Source: Streptomyces sp. NBC_00690 (GTDB lineage: Bacteria > Actinomycetota > Actinomycetes > Streptomycetales > Streptomycetaceae). Taken from it: 64,000 bases of DNA. The DNA lies in assembly GCF_036226685.1 (NCBI RefSeq), contig NZ_CP109009.1, positions 3,224,001 to 3,288,000 on the forward strand. Reading direction: 5' to 3'. The position numbers were made by a program, and so were the translations under genes. The notes below the pieces were generated by a model. It did no database searches and was not told the origin of the DNA. It was given only the letters and a program-made list of their open reading frames with translations. Of this stretch, positions 1 through 7,299 are shown piece by piece (position 1 is the first letter of the stretch; every line of letters starts with the position of its first letter).

Positions 1-331
1 TGCGTCCTCGCCCGGCCTCGGCCAGCAGGGCGTCCCACCCTGGGCGCTTGCGCTTGCGCTGCCACGCGGAGCGGTTGTTGTCCACGAAGACCTGGTCCTC
101 GACAACGGCGAGCCCGAGCCGTTCGGCCACCTCGCGGCAGATGCGCTCCTGGCGCTCGACGCCCGTCTGATCGTCGTCGTTGGCATGGGAGATCCGGCAG
201 TAGATGGCCGCGGTCTCTCCCGTCCAGTCGGATGGGCGTTGCTTGGTCCGCTGGGTTCCCGCCGCCTGCGTGGCCCGGAGCGCTCGCCGTAAGCGGGCTT
301 CTGACTGCTGGTCCTTCTCGTCCTCGGTCAC
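1..331 (-). CDS. Serine site-specific recombinase, N-terminal part (runs off left edge)
   Basis: The first 331 bases read leftward as the N-terminus of a large serine recombinase. After a charged leader of about 35 residues comes AIYCRISHANDDDQTGVERQ, which has the YxRxS motif of the resolvase catalytic domain (catalytic serine near residue 46). It continues with a VFVDNNRSAW stretch and GWDALL, typical of phage or ICE integrases. GTG at 331 is the first start codon after an in-frame stop; no good ribosome binding site is visible. The rest of the protein lies outside the window. The gene starts about 10 bases from the broken end of a DUF4291 gene and points away from it, the usual layout of a serine integrase beside its att site. 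Family call confident; whether it is active cannot be judged. Confidence 0.85.
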   Translation of the reverse strand, partial: MTEDEKDQQSEARLRRALRATQAAGTQRTKQRPSDWTGETAAIYCRISHANDDDQTGVERQERICREVAERLGLAVVEDQVFVDNNRSAWQRKRKRPGWDALLAEAGRGR

Positions 332-362
332 AAGTAAGAGACTACGAACGCGGCTTGATCCA
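332..362. other. Candidate recombination junction (attL or attR)
   Basis: DUF4291 homology stops in the codons for TWIKP (about 348-362), and the serine recombinase starts at 331. The integration crossover should therefore lie within or just beside these roughly 30 bases. The exact 2-bp core cannot be defined without the other junction or an empty site. Confidence 0.5.
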
Positions 363-512
363 AGTCATCCTGGTCCGCTTCCAGGCTGCCGGAAATCGGC
401 CGTCGCGCGCCGCTGGCAGGCCGAGTTCCGGGGCGTACGCCTGGTACACGGTGATGGTGGTGTCGGTGTGCAGCGCGCGGATCGCGCGCTGCGGGGGGTT
501 CGTCTCCTGCAT
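342..512 (-). pseudogene. DUF4291 protein, N-terminal fragment, truncated
   Basis: This 56-codon leftward frame starts at ATG 512 and ends at TAG 342. It contains IRALHTDTTITVYQAYAPEL and then RMTWIKP, the conserved N-terminus of DUF4291 proteins (roughly 180-200 residues, function unknown). Family members continue after WIKP with a conserved SFLWM-like segment; here the frame changes to Arg-Ser-stop immediately after WIKP. The serine recombinase gene begins 10 bases further on. I infer that an element integrated within this gene and displaced the remaining three quarters, which may lie at the element's other end outside the window. The fragment follows mmsA on the same strand, 76 bases beyond its stop, with a hairpin in between. 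Confidence 0.75.
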
Positions 513-530
513 GGGGACCAGAATGCGGTC

Positions 531-576
531 GGGCGCGTGGCCGACGCGAGCGGATTAACGCTGCGGCCACGCGCCC
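531..576 (-). terminator. Hairpin downstream of mmsA
   Basis: A perfect 13-bp inverted repeat (GGGCGCGTGGCCG at 531-543, its complement at 564-576) has a 20-nt loop and lies just after the mmsA stop. There is no clear U-tract, as is common for Streptomyces terminators. It probably ends the leftward inositol operon and insulates it from the DUF4291 fragment. Confidence 0.6.
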
Positions 577-588
577 GGCGCGGATGTG

Positions 589-2091
589 TCAGTGGTTGCG
601 CGGGAAACCGAGGTCCACGCCCGAGGGGGCGTCGGCCGGGTCGGGCCAGCGGGTGGTGACGACCTTGCCGCGGGTGTAGAAGTGCACGCCGTCGTTGCCG
701 TAGATGTGGTGGTCCCCGAAGAGGGAGTCCTTCCAGCCACCGAAGGAGTGGTAGCCGACGGGAACCGGAATCGGAACGTTCACGCCGACCATGCCGGCCT
801 GGACCTCCATCTGGAAGCGGCGGGCCGCACCGCCGTCGCGGGTGAAGATCGCGGTGCCGTTGCCGTACTGCGAGGCGTTGATGAGGGCCAGGCCCTCTTC
901 GTAGGTCTCCGCGCGCAGGACGCACAGCACCGGGCCGAAGATCTCGTCGCGGTAGGCGTCGGAGTCGGTGGAGACCTTGTCGAGGAGGGAGATGCCGATC
1001 CAGTGACCGTCCTCGAAGCCCTCGACCGTGTAACCGGTGCCGTCGAGGACGACCTCGGCTCCCTGGGCGGCGGCACCGGTGACGTAGGAGGCGACCTTGT
1101 CACGGTGCACCTTGGTGATCAGCGGACCCATCTCGGACGTGGGGTCGTTGCCCGGGCCGATCTTGATCTTCTCGGCGCGCTCGCGGATCTTCTCCACCAG
1201 TTCATCGGCGATGGAGTCGAGGGCGACGACCGCGGAGATGGCCATGCAGCGCTCGCCCGCCGAACCGTAGGCGGCCGAGACCGCGGCGTCGGCCGCAGCG
1301 TCCAGGTCGGCGTCCGGGAGGACCAGCATGTGGTTCTTCGCACCGCCGAGCGCCTGCACCCGCTTGCCGTTGGCGGAGGCGGTGGTGTGGATGTAGCGGG
1401 CGATCGGAGTGGAGCCGACGAAGGAGACCGCCGATACGTCCGGGTGGTGCAGGAGTGCGTCGACGGCCACCTTGTCGCCGTGGACCACATTGAGGACACC
1501 GTCGGGCAGCCCCGCTTCGGTGGCCAGTTCGGCGAGGAAGTTGGCCGCGGAGGGGTCCTTCTCGCTGGGCTTCAGGATGAAGGTGTTTCCGCAGGCGACC
1601 GCCAGCGGGAACATCCACATGGGGACCATCGCGGGGAAGTTGAACGGGGTGATGCCCGCGACGACACCGACGGCCTGGCGGATGGAGGACACGTCGACCC
1701 GGTTCGACACCTGGGTGGACAGCTCGCCCTTCAGCTGGGTGGTGATGCCACAGGCCAGCTCGACGACCTCCAAGCCACGGGCGACCTCGCCCAGCGCATC
1801 GGAGTGGACCTTGCCGTGCTCGGCGGTGATCAAGGCCGCGATGTCGTCACGGCGCGCGTCCAGCAGCGCCCGGTAGCGGAAGAGGATCGCCGTGCGCTGG
1901 GACAGGGACGACGTGCCCCAGGTGGCGAACGCTTCCTTGGCCGCGGCGACGGCGGCACCGACCTCGTCGGTCGAAGCCAGCGCGACCTGGGCGGCCACGG
2001 CGCCGGTCGCCGGGTCGGTGACCGGACCCCAGTTGCCCGACGTTCCCTCGACGGTCTTTCCACCGATCCAGTGGTGGATGTTCTTCGTCAT
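589..2091 (-). CDS. mmsA: Methylmalonate-semialdehyde dehydrogenase (acylating)
   Basis: A 500-residue CoA-acylating aldehyde dehydrogenase. It converts malonate semialdehyde (inositol pathway) or methylmalonate semialdehyde (valine pathway) with CoA and NAD+ to acetyl-CoA or propionyl-CoA plus CO2. Visible hallmarks: the GITPFNFP segment (residues 146-153) with the oxyanion asparagine, the cofactor-binding ILKPSEKDP segment, and the catalytic cysteine in GERCMA (Cys282). Length matches the family. It is the last gene of the leftward run iolC, aldolase, iolB, iolD, mmsA, separated from iolD by 42 bases, so it probably plays the IolA role. In Streptomyces the orthologue is also known as msdA. 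Confident. Confidence 0.93.
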   Translation of the reverse strand: MTKNIHHWIGGKTVEGTSGNWGPVTDPATGAVAAQVALASTDEVGAAVAAAKEAFATWGTSSLSQRTAILFRYRALLDARRDDIAALITAEHGKVHSDALGEVARGLEVVELACGITTQLKGELSTQVSNRVDVSSIRQAVGVVAGITPFNFPAMVPMWMFPLAVACGNTFILKPSEKDPSAANFLAELATEAGLPDGVLNVVHGDKVAVDALLHHPDVSAVSFVGSTPIARYIHTTASANGKRVQALGGAKNHMLVLPDADLDAAADAAVSAAYGSAGERCMAISAVVALDSIADELVEKIRERAEKIKIGPGNDPTSEMGPLITKVHRDKVASYVTGAAAQGAEVVLDGTGYTVEGFEDGHWIGISLLDKVSTDSDAYRDEIFGPVLCVLRAETYEEGLALINASQYGNGTAIFTRDGGAARRFQMEVQAGMVGVNVPIPVPVGYHSFGGWKDSLFGDHHIYGNDGVHFYTRGKVVTTRWPDPADAPSGVDLGFPRNH

Positions 2092-2133
2092 GAGAAAGGC
2101 TCCTTCACAAGTGCCGGCACGTCTGCGGATGTC

Positions 2134-4155
2134 TCACAGCTGGCGGCGTCGCTCGGCGGTGCGCCGCTCGTACTCCTCCCGGGCGTCGACCGCCGACTGC
2201 CGGGTCGCGATCTCTGCCACGGGAACATCCCACCACGCCTGTGCCGGGGGCGGGCTCGACACAGTGTCTGCGGTTTCGGTCTCGACATAGACACCTGTGG
2301 GAACGTCCGCCGCCCGGGCCTCGACGAGCGCGCGCCGCAGTTCATCCACGGTTGTGGCCCGGATCACGCGCAGTCCGAGCGAGGCTGCGTTGGCGGCCAG
2401 ATCGACGGGGAGCGGCGCTCCGGAGTACGTGCCGTCGGGGCCGCGGTGACGGTAGGCCGTGGCGAACCGTTCGGCGCCCACGGCTGCTGAGAGTCCACCG
2501 ATCGATGCGTATCCGTGGTTCTGAACGATGACCACCTTGATGGGGATGTTCTCCTGGACCGCGGTGACGATCTCCGTGGGGTTCATCAGATAGGTGCCGT
2601 CGCCGACGAGGGCCCAGACGGGCCGCCCGGGTGCGGCCAGCCGGACACCGATGGCCGCGGGGATCTCGTAGCCCATGCAGGAGTACCCGTACTCGACGTG
2701 GTACTGGTCGGCGGACCGGGCGCGCCACAGTTTGTGGAGGTCCCCGGGGAGCGAACCGGCGGCGTTGATGACGATGTCGTCCTGGTCGACGAGGGCGTCG
2801 AGCAGGCCGAGCAGCTGGGTCTGGGTGGGGCGGGCGTTGGGGTCGTCCGCGCGATAGGCGAGGTCCACCCGCTGCTCCCAGCGCTCCTTGCCCGCGCGGT
2901 ACTCCTCCTCGTACGCCGGCGAGACCCGCTTCGGTGCTGCTTCGGCGGGACCTGCGAGATCGGTGAGATCGGTGAGATCGGTCAGGGCCTCGCGGGCGTC
3001 CGCGACGAGGGAGAGGCCGGCCATCTTGTGGGCGTCGAAGGACGTGACGTTGATGTTGACGAATCGAACGGACGGGTTCTGGAACAGAGTGGAGGACGCG
3101 GTGGTGAAGTCGGACCACCGAGTGCCGACCCCGATCACGACATCCGCGGTACGGGCCGCCTCCGCAGCGACCGCGGTACCGGTGTGGCCGATGCCGCCGA
3201 TGTCGCAGGGGTGGTCGTAAGGGAGGGACCCCTTTCCGGCCTGGGTGGAGGCAACGGGAATGCCGGTGGCATCGGCGAACGCCCTCAGCGCTGCCTCGGC
3301 CTCGCTGTGGTGAACTCCGCCGCCGGCGACGAGGAGGGGGCGGCGGGCCGCGGACAGGAGCCGGCGGGCCTCGTCGAGCGCATCACGATCGGGGCGGGGC
3401 CGGTCCACCCGCCAGATCCGCTGGGTGAAGAACTCCTCCGGCCAGTCGTACGCCTCGGTCTGCACATCCTGAGGAAGGGCGAGGGTGACCGCACCGGTCT
3501 CCGCCGGGTCGGCGAGGGTGCGCATGGCCTGGAGCGCGGCCGGGATCAGGGCCTCGGGGCGGGTGATGCGGTCGAAGTAGCGCGAGACGGGTCGTAGGGC
3601 GTCGTTGACGGACAGATCTCCCGCATGGGGGGTTTCGAGCTGTTGCAGAACGGGGTCGGCCGGACGGGTGGCGAAGACGTCGCCGGGGAGCAGGAGTACG
3701 GGGAGGCGGTTGATGGTGGCGAGTGCCGCACCGGTGACCAGATTGGTGGCGCCGGGGCCGATGGACGTGGTGACCGCGTGGGCGGAGAGCCGACGGGACT
3801 GTCGCGCGTAGCCGACGGCGGCATGGACCATCGCCTGCTCATTGCGGCCTTGGAAGAACGGCATGGCAGGACGGCCGCCGCCGGTGCCTCCGCCGTGGCC
3901 GTGCGTTTCACCGGCCGCGCCGTGCGTTTCACCGGCCGCGCGGTGCGGGTGCGGTTCGGTGCTGGAATCGGGCGCTGTCGGGTAGGGGCCGGTGCCGGAT
4001 TCCAGCAGGGCTTGACCGATCCCTGCCACGTTCCCATGACCGAAGATGCCCCAGGTGGCGCTGATGAGCCGCTGTCGGCGTCCGTCCCGCTCGGTGTACT
4101 GGCGGCTGAGGAAGGTGATCAGGGCCTGGGCGACGGTGAGGCGACGGCAGGTCAT
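2134..4155 (-). CDS. iolD: 3D-(3,5/4)-trihydroxycyclohexane-1,2-dione acylhydrolase
   Basis: A 673-residue thiamine-diphosphate enzyme that opens the ring of trihydroxycyclohexane-dione to give 5-deoxy-glucuronate. ATG at 4155 overlaps the iolB stop (ATGA) and fits the family N-terminus (RLTVAQALITFL); the frame continues further upstream but only as antisense of iolB. Features: IFGHGNVAGIGQAL near residue 40, the cofactor-activating glutamate in QGRNEQAMVHAA (Glu106), GPGATNLVTGAA, and the C-terminal diphosphate/Mg2+ site around GDGTYLMNPTE. Between residues about 55 and 97 there is a His/Gly-rich insertion not expected in the family; Bacillus IolD goes straight from GIGQAL to the QGKNEQ segment. 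Part of the insertion comes from a 21-bp duplication. Function confident. Confidence 0.93.
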   Translation of the reverse strand: MTCRRLTVAQALITFLSRQYTERDGRRQRLISATWGIFGHGNVAGIGQALLESGTGPYPTAPDSSTEPHPHRAAGETHGAAGETHGHGGGTGGGRPAMPFFQGRNEQAMVHAAVGYARQSRRLSAHAVTTSIGPGATNLVTGAALATINRLPVLLLPGDVFATRPADPVLQQLETPHAGDLSVNDALRPVSRYFDRITRPEALIPAALQAMRTLADPAETGAVTLALPQDVQTEAYDWPEEFFTQRIWRVDRPRPDRDALDEARRLLSAARRPLLVAGGGVHHSEAEAALRAFADATGIPVASTQAGKGSLPYDHPCDIGGIGHTGTAVAAEAARTADVVIGVGTRWSDFTTASSTLFQNPSVRFVNINVTSFDAHKMAGLSLVADAREALTDLTDLTDLAGPAEAAPKRVSPAYEEEYRAGKERWEQRVDLAYRADDPNARPTQTQLLGLLDALVDQDDIVINAAGSLPGDLHKLWRARSADQYHVEYGYSCMGYEIPAAIGVRLAAPGRPVWALVGDGTYLMNPTEIVTAVQENIPIKVVIVQNHGYASIGGLSAAVGAERFATAYRHRGPDGTYSGAPLPVDLAANAASLGLRVIRATTVDELRRALVEARAADVPTGVYVETETADTVSSPPPAQAWWDVPVAEIATRQSAVDAREEYERRTAERRRQL
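3901..3942. repeat. 21-bp tandem duplication inside iolD
   Basis: Two adjacent 21-base copies (3901-3921 and 3922-3942) differ only at the last base and encode AAGETHG twice in IolD. Being a multiple of three, the duplication preserves the frame. Confidence 0.9.
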
Positions 4156-5084
4156 CCCTGCTCCTCGGCCGGTCGTGGGTGCCTCGGTGCGTCGGAGCGC
4201 GAGCCGGGTCGGAGCGGGAGTCGGGGATCCATCGGCTGGTCCGGCCAGGTGTCCCGGATCCAGCCGTGGTCGGGGTGGTCGCGGATGAGCCACTCCCGTG
4301 GGCCGGGCCCCGCCATCACATTGAGGTAGTACATGTCCCGCCCGGGAGCGGCGATGGACGGACCATGCCATCCGTCGGGCACGAGGACGGCATCACCGCC
4401 GCCGACTTCGACGAGCAACTCCGTACCCCCGGGGCGGGACGGCGAGACCTGGTGGAAGCCCGTACCACCCCGGTCGATCTCGAAGTAGTAGATCTCCTCC
4501 AACTCGGACTCCACCCCGGGCACGTGCTCGTCGTGCTTGTGCGGCGGATAGGACGACCAGTTGCCACCGGGGGTGATCACCTCCACAGCGATGAGGCGAT
4601 CGCAGTCGAAGACACCCGCGGCGGCGAAGTTGTTGACCTGGCGGGAGCAGCCACCTGAACCGCGGAGTTCGACCGGTACCTCCGGCGCGGGGCCGTAGCG
4701 AGCGGGGAGTCGTCGCTCGCACTTCGCTCCTGCCAGGGCGAAGCGGCCTCCCGCACCGGAGGCGATCTGTGCGTGGGAATCACGCGGCAGATAGGCGAAG
4801 TCCGTCGCTCCGCCAAATACACCTTCCCTTCCGCGCAGTTCGAAGAACTCTCCTTCTGCATGTACGGTGCAGCCGCCGCTCAGGGGCAGGACGATCCACT
4901 CGCAATCGCCCGTGTCCAGGGAGTGGGTGCCACCGGGGGGCAGTTCCAGAACCCTCAGGGCGGCATGGGCCCATCCCGCGCGGGCGGGATCGATGCGCAG
5001 GGCATAGGGCCCGCTGCGCGCGCTGCCCGCCGGGAGGTGAGACCTCGACTCGGGCGGCACGGTGTGCGTGTGATCGGCGCTCAT
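4152..5084 (-). CDS. iolB: 5-deoxy-glucuronate isomerase
   Basis: A 310-residue cupin-fold protein that isomerises 5-deoxy-D-glucuronate to 2-deoxy-5-keto-D-gluconate. It has the two-cupin layout and the family segments SYPPHKHDEH (metal-binding histidines) and EEIYYFEIDR, followed by the second-domain DGWHGPSIAAPGRDMYYLN region. Length matches IolB proteins. ATG at 5084 gives SADHTHTVPPESRSHLPAGS and lies 16 bases after the aldolase stop. The stop overlaps the iolD start by four bases, indicating translational coupling. Confident. Confidence 0.93.
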   Translation of the reverse strand: MSADHTHTVPPESRSHLPAGSARSGPYALRIDPARAGWAHAALRVLELPPGGTHSLDTGDCEWIVLPLSGGCTVHAEGEFFELRGREGVFGGATDFAYLPRDSHAQIASGAGGRFALAGAKCERRLPARYGPAPEVPVELRGSGGCSRQVNNFAAAGVFDCDRLIAVEVITPGGNWSSYPPHKHDEHVPGVESELEEIYYFEIDRGGTGFHQVSPSRPGGTELLVEVGGGDAVLVPDGWHGPSIAAPGRDMYYLNVMAGPGPREWLIRDHPDHGWIRDTWPDQPMDPRLPLRPGSRSDAPRHPRPAEEQG

Positions 5085-5100
5085 GTTCTCTCCGTACCCC

Positions 5101-5985
5101 CTACAACAGTCCTACGGCGGTATCGACGGCAGCGGCCACGTCTCCGTCCGCCGGGTAGAGCAGTGAACGTCCCACGACGAGGCCCTGGACGGTGGGCAGT
5201 CGCAGGGCCCTGTGCCACTTCGCGTAGACGCCGTCCTGGTCGGTGCCGATGTCACCGCCGAGGATGACCGCGGGCAGGGTGGAGGTCTCCATGACGCTCG
5301 CCATCGCCTCGGGGTCGTCCGGCACCGGAACCTTGAGCCAGGTGTACGCGGAGGTCCCGGCGAGACCGGAGGCGATGGCGATGGACCGGGTGATCGCTCC
5401 GGCGCTGAGGTCGGTGTGGAGACGTCCGTCGGTCCGGTGGCAGATGAAGGGCTCGACGAAGACGGGCAGTCGGTGTGCCGCCATCTCGTCGACGACGCGG
5501 GCGGCCGAGTGGAGGGTGTCGAGGGACGCCGGGTCCTGGTAGTCGATGCGCAGCAGCAGTTTGCCCGCGTCGAAGCCGAGGCGGGCAAGGTCCTGTGGGC
5601 GATGTCCGGTGAAGCGGTCGTCCAGTTCGAAAACGGCGCCGGCGAGTCCGCCGCGGTTCATGGACCCCATGACGACCTTGTCGTGCAGCGCCCCGAGCAG
5701 AAGCAGGTCGTCAAGGATGTCCGCGGTGGCGAGGACGCCGTCCACACCGGGGCGTGAGAGGGCGAGACAGAGCCGTTCCAGCAGGTCGAAGCGGTTGGCC
5801 ATGGCCAGCGGGCTGGCTCCGACGGCGAGCGCTCCACGGGCCGGATGATCGGCCGCGATGATCATCAGCCGTCCGCTCGGACCGATGAGACGGGTCCGTC
5901 TGCGTCGGCTCGCGGCAGCCTCGGCCACGGCCTCGGGGTGCCTGGTCCGGATTCCGGTCAGTTCGTTTATGGCGACACGGCTCAT
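5101..5985 (-). CDS. Cgl0159-type (beta/alpha)8 aldolase of the inositol operon
   Basis: A 294-residue TIM-barrel protein related to class I aldolases and to the Corynebacterium Cgl0159 protein found in inositol gene clusters. ATG at 5985 overlaps the iolC stop (ATGA). Motifs: MIIAADHPARGALAVG (the ADHPxRG signature near residues 45-55), GSMNRGGLAG, LLRIDYQDP, FVEPFICHR and AVILGGDIGTDQDGVYAKWH. The operon has no recognisable IolJ, so the inferred job is cleavage of 2-deoxy-5-keto-gluconate 6-phosphate to dihydroxyacetone phosphate and malonate semialdehyde. This role is inferred from position and fold; many annotations call it simply a deoxyribose-phosphate aldolase-like protein. Confidence 0.8.
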   Translation of the reverse strand: MSRVAINELTGIRTRHPEAVAEAAASRRRRTRLIGPSGRLMIIAADHPARGALAVGASPLAMANRFDLLERLCLALSRPGVDGVLATADILDDLLLLGALHDKVVMGSMNRGGLAGAVFELDDRFTGHRPQDLARLGFDAGKLLLRIDYQDPASLDTLHSAARVVDEMAAHRLPVFVEPFICHRTDGRLHTDLSAGAITRSIAIASGLAGTSAYTWLKVPVPDDPEAMASVMETSTLPAVILGGDIGTDQDGVYAKWHRALRLPTVQGLVVGRSLLYPADGDVAAAVDTAVGLL

Positions 5986-7169
5986 GGGTGCCCTCCGGGG
6001 CCATCGGCTCGGCGCGGCTCGACCGGGGGTGCCTCGGAGGATCGCAGCTCCGGGGCGGGCGGGACTCGGGATGCCGGGGGTGGGGCCGTCGGCCCTTCGG
6101 GGGACGGTCGCGGGGAGGGCTGCGGGGGCGACGGCTGTTCGGATGGGCGCAGGGGAACGGGTGGGAGCAGGGGGACGGCCGGGGGCGGGGTAGGCGAAGG
6201 CGGGACGGGCCCACCGGACATCACCTGGTCTACTTCCGTCGCGAACGGCATGGCGGTGGAGCAGGCGAGCCTCGCGGCGACGATGGCGCCGGCGGCGTTG
6301 CCATAGCGCATCACGCGCTCCAGGTCCCAGCCGGCGAGCAACCCATGACAGAGGGCCCCACCGAACGCGTCTCCCGCACCCAGCCCGTTGACCACGTCCA
6401 CGGGCACGGGAGGGACCTCGACGCGAGTGCCGTCCTGGTGCAGTGCGAGGACTCCCGCGGGGCCCTGTTTGACGACGGCGAGGTCCGCTCCCGCGGCGAG
6501 CAGCGCCCGGGCGGCTGCCTCCGGTTCGCGCTCGCCGGTGGCGATCTCGCACTCGTCGAGATTGCCGACGGCAACGGTGGCCCAGGCGAGTGCTCGGCGG
6601 TAGTGGGCGCGGGCCGCCGTGGGGTCTGCCCAGAACATGGGCCGCCAGTCGAGGTCGAACACGGTGATCCCGGCACGGTCGCGATGGGCGAGCGCCGCGA
6701 GCGTGGTGGCCCTGCTGGGCTCCTCGCAGAGTCCCGTACCGGTCGTCCAGAAGACCCGCGCCGCTCGGATCGCCTCAAGGTCGAGGTCCTGGAGTGCGAT
6801 TTCCAGGTCGGGTGCCTTGGGCTGTCGGTAGAACCAGAGGGGGAAGTCGTCCGGGGGGAAGATCTCGCAGAAGGTGACGGGGGTGGGGAGTCCCGGTACG
6901 GGGGTCACCCATCGGTCGTCGACCCCGAAATCGGCGAGTGCCTCGTGGAGGTACTCACCGAAGGCATCGGCGCCGGTACGGGTGATCACCGCGGTGTGCC
7001 GCCCGAGCCGTGCGGCAGCGACGGCGACGTTCGTCGCCGAGCCACCGAGGAACTTGCCGAACACATCGACCCGCGCCAGCGGCACACCGGTGCGCAGGGG
7101 ATAGAGATCCACCCCGATGCGTCCCATGGTGATGACGTCGAAGGACTCCGGTTGGTGCGGCTGCGACAT
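5982..7169 (-). CDS. iolC: 5-dehydro-2-deoxygluconokinase
   Basis: A PfkB-family sugar kinase that phosphorylates 2-deoxy-5-keto-D-gluconate. ATG at 7169 (MSQPHQPESFDVI) is preceded by an AAGGGA ribosome binding site; longer frames upstream enter the promoter. Motifs: GGSATNVAVAAARLG (residues 42-56), FDLDWRPMFW, and the catalytic NGLGAGDAFGGAL (residues 261-273, Asp267 as base). The family normally ends near residue 320. Here a tail of about 75 residues, very rich in proline (PPSPTPPPAVPLLPPVPLRP and similar), follows MPFATEVDQV. The tail could be disordered or an artefact of a shifted stop codon. It is the first gene of the operon, about 30 bases downstream of a predicted promoter. Confidence 0.9.
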   Translation of the reverse strand: MSQPHQPESFDVITMGRIGVDLYPLRTGVPLARVDVFGKFLGGSATNVAVAAARLGRHTAVITRTGADAFGEYLHEALADFGVDDRWVTPVPGLPTPVTFCEIFPPDDFPLWFYRQPKAPDLEIALQDLDLEAIRAARVFWTTGTGLCEEPSRATTLAALAHRDRAGITVFDLDWRPMFWADPTAARAHYRRALAWATVAVGNLDECEIATGEREPEAAARALLAAGADLAVVKQGPAGVLALHQDGTRVEVPPVPVDVVNGLGAGDAFGGALCHGLLAGWDLERVMRYGNAAGAIVAARLACSTAMPFATEVDQVMSGGPVPPSPTPPPAVPLLPPVPLRPSEQPSPPQPSPRPSPEGPTAPPPASRVPPAPELRSSEAPPVEPRRADGPGGHP

Positions 7170-7204
7170 GCGGGTCCCTTCGCCTCGCTGCCCGGGTCTC
7201 CCCA

Positions 7205-7234
7205 GGTCTAGTGCCGTCCATCGAATACTGTCAA
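7205..7234 (-). promoter_or_regulatory. Predicted iolC operon promoter
   Basis: On the minus strand a TTGACA (-35, at 7234-7229) is followed after 18 bases by TAGACC (-10, at 7210-7205), about 36 bases before the iolC ATG. The -35 overlaps the left arm of the central dyad, so a regulator bound there would block it. Confidence 0.55.
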
Positions 7235-7262
7235 CATTTTGTCCGGACATTCGGACGTTGAC
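7230..7262. promoter_or_regulatory. Nested palindromic operator between iolC and the inosose dehydratase gene
   Basis: Outer arms GTCAAC (7230-7235) and GTTGAC (7257-7262) flank inner arms GTCCG (7241-7245) and CGGAC (7252-7256). A perfect 10-bp palindrome, TGTCCGGACA, lies at 7240-7249. The site covers the -35 elements of both divergent promoters, a natural target for an inositol-responsive repressor. No candidate regulator gene lies next to it. Confidence 0.6.
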
Positions 7263-7291
7263 TTGACACTCTTTCGGGGCGGCCGTAAGGC
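7263..7291 (+). promoter_or_regulatory. Predicted promoter giving a leaderless inosose dehydratase mRNA
   Basis: TTGACA (7263-7268), a 17-base spacer and TAAGGC (7286-7291) lie directly upstream of the ATG at 7300. Transcription would start within a base or two of the start codon, and no Shine-Dalgarno sequence is present, so the mRNA is probably leaderless. Confidence 0.5.
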
Positions 7292-7299
7292 TCGGCCGT

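Noticed and set aside
586..2490. Long plus-strand frame of 634 codons
   Set aside because: It is the antisense of mmsA and the iolD end; the translation is Val/Gly/Asp/Arg-rich with no family, while the minus strand has clear enzymes.
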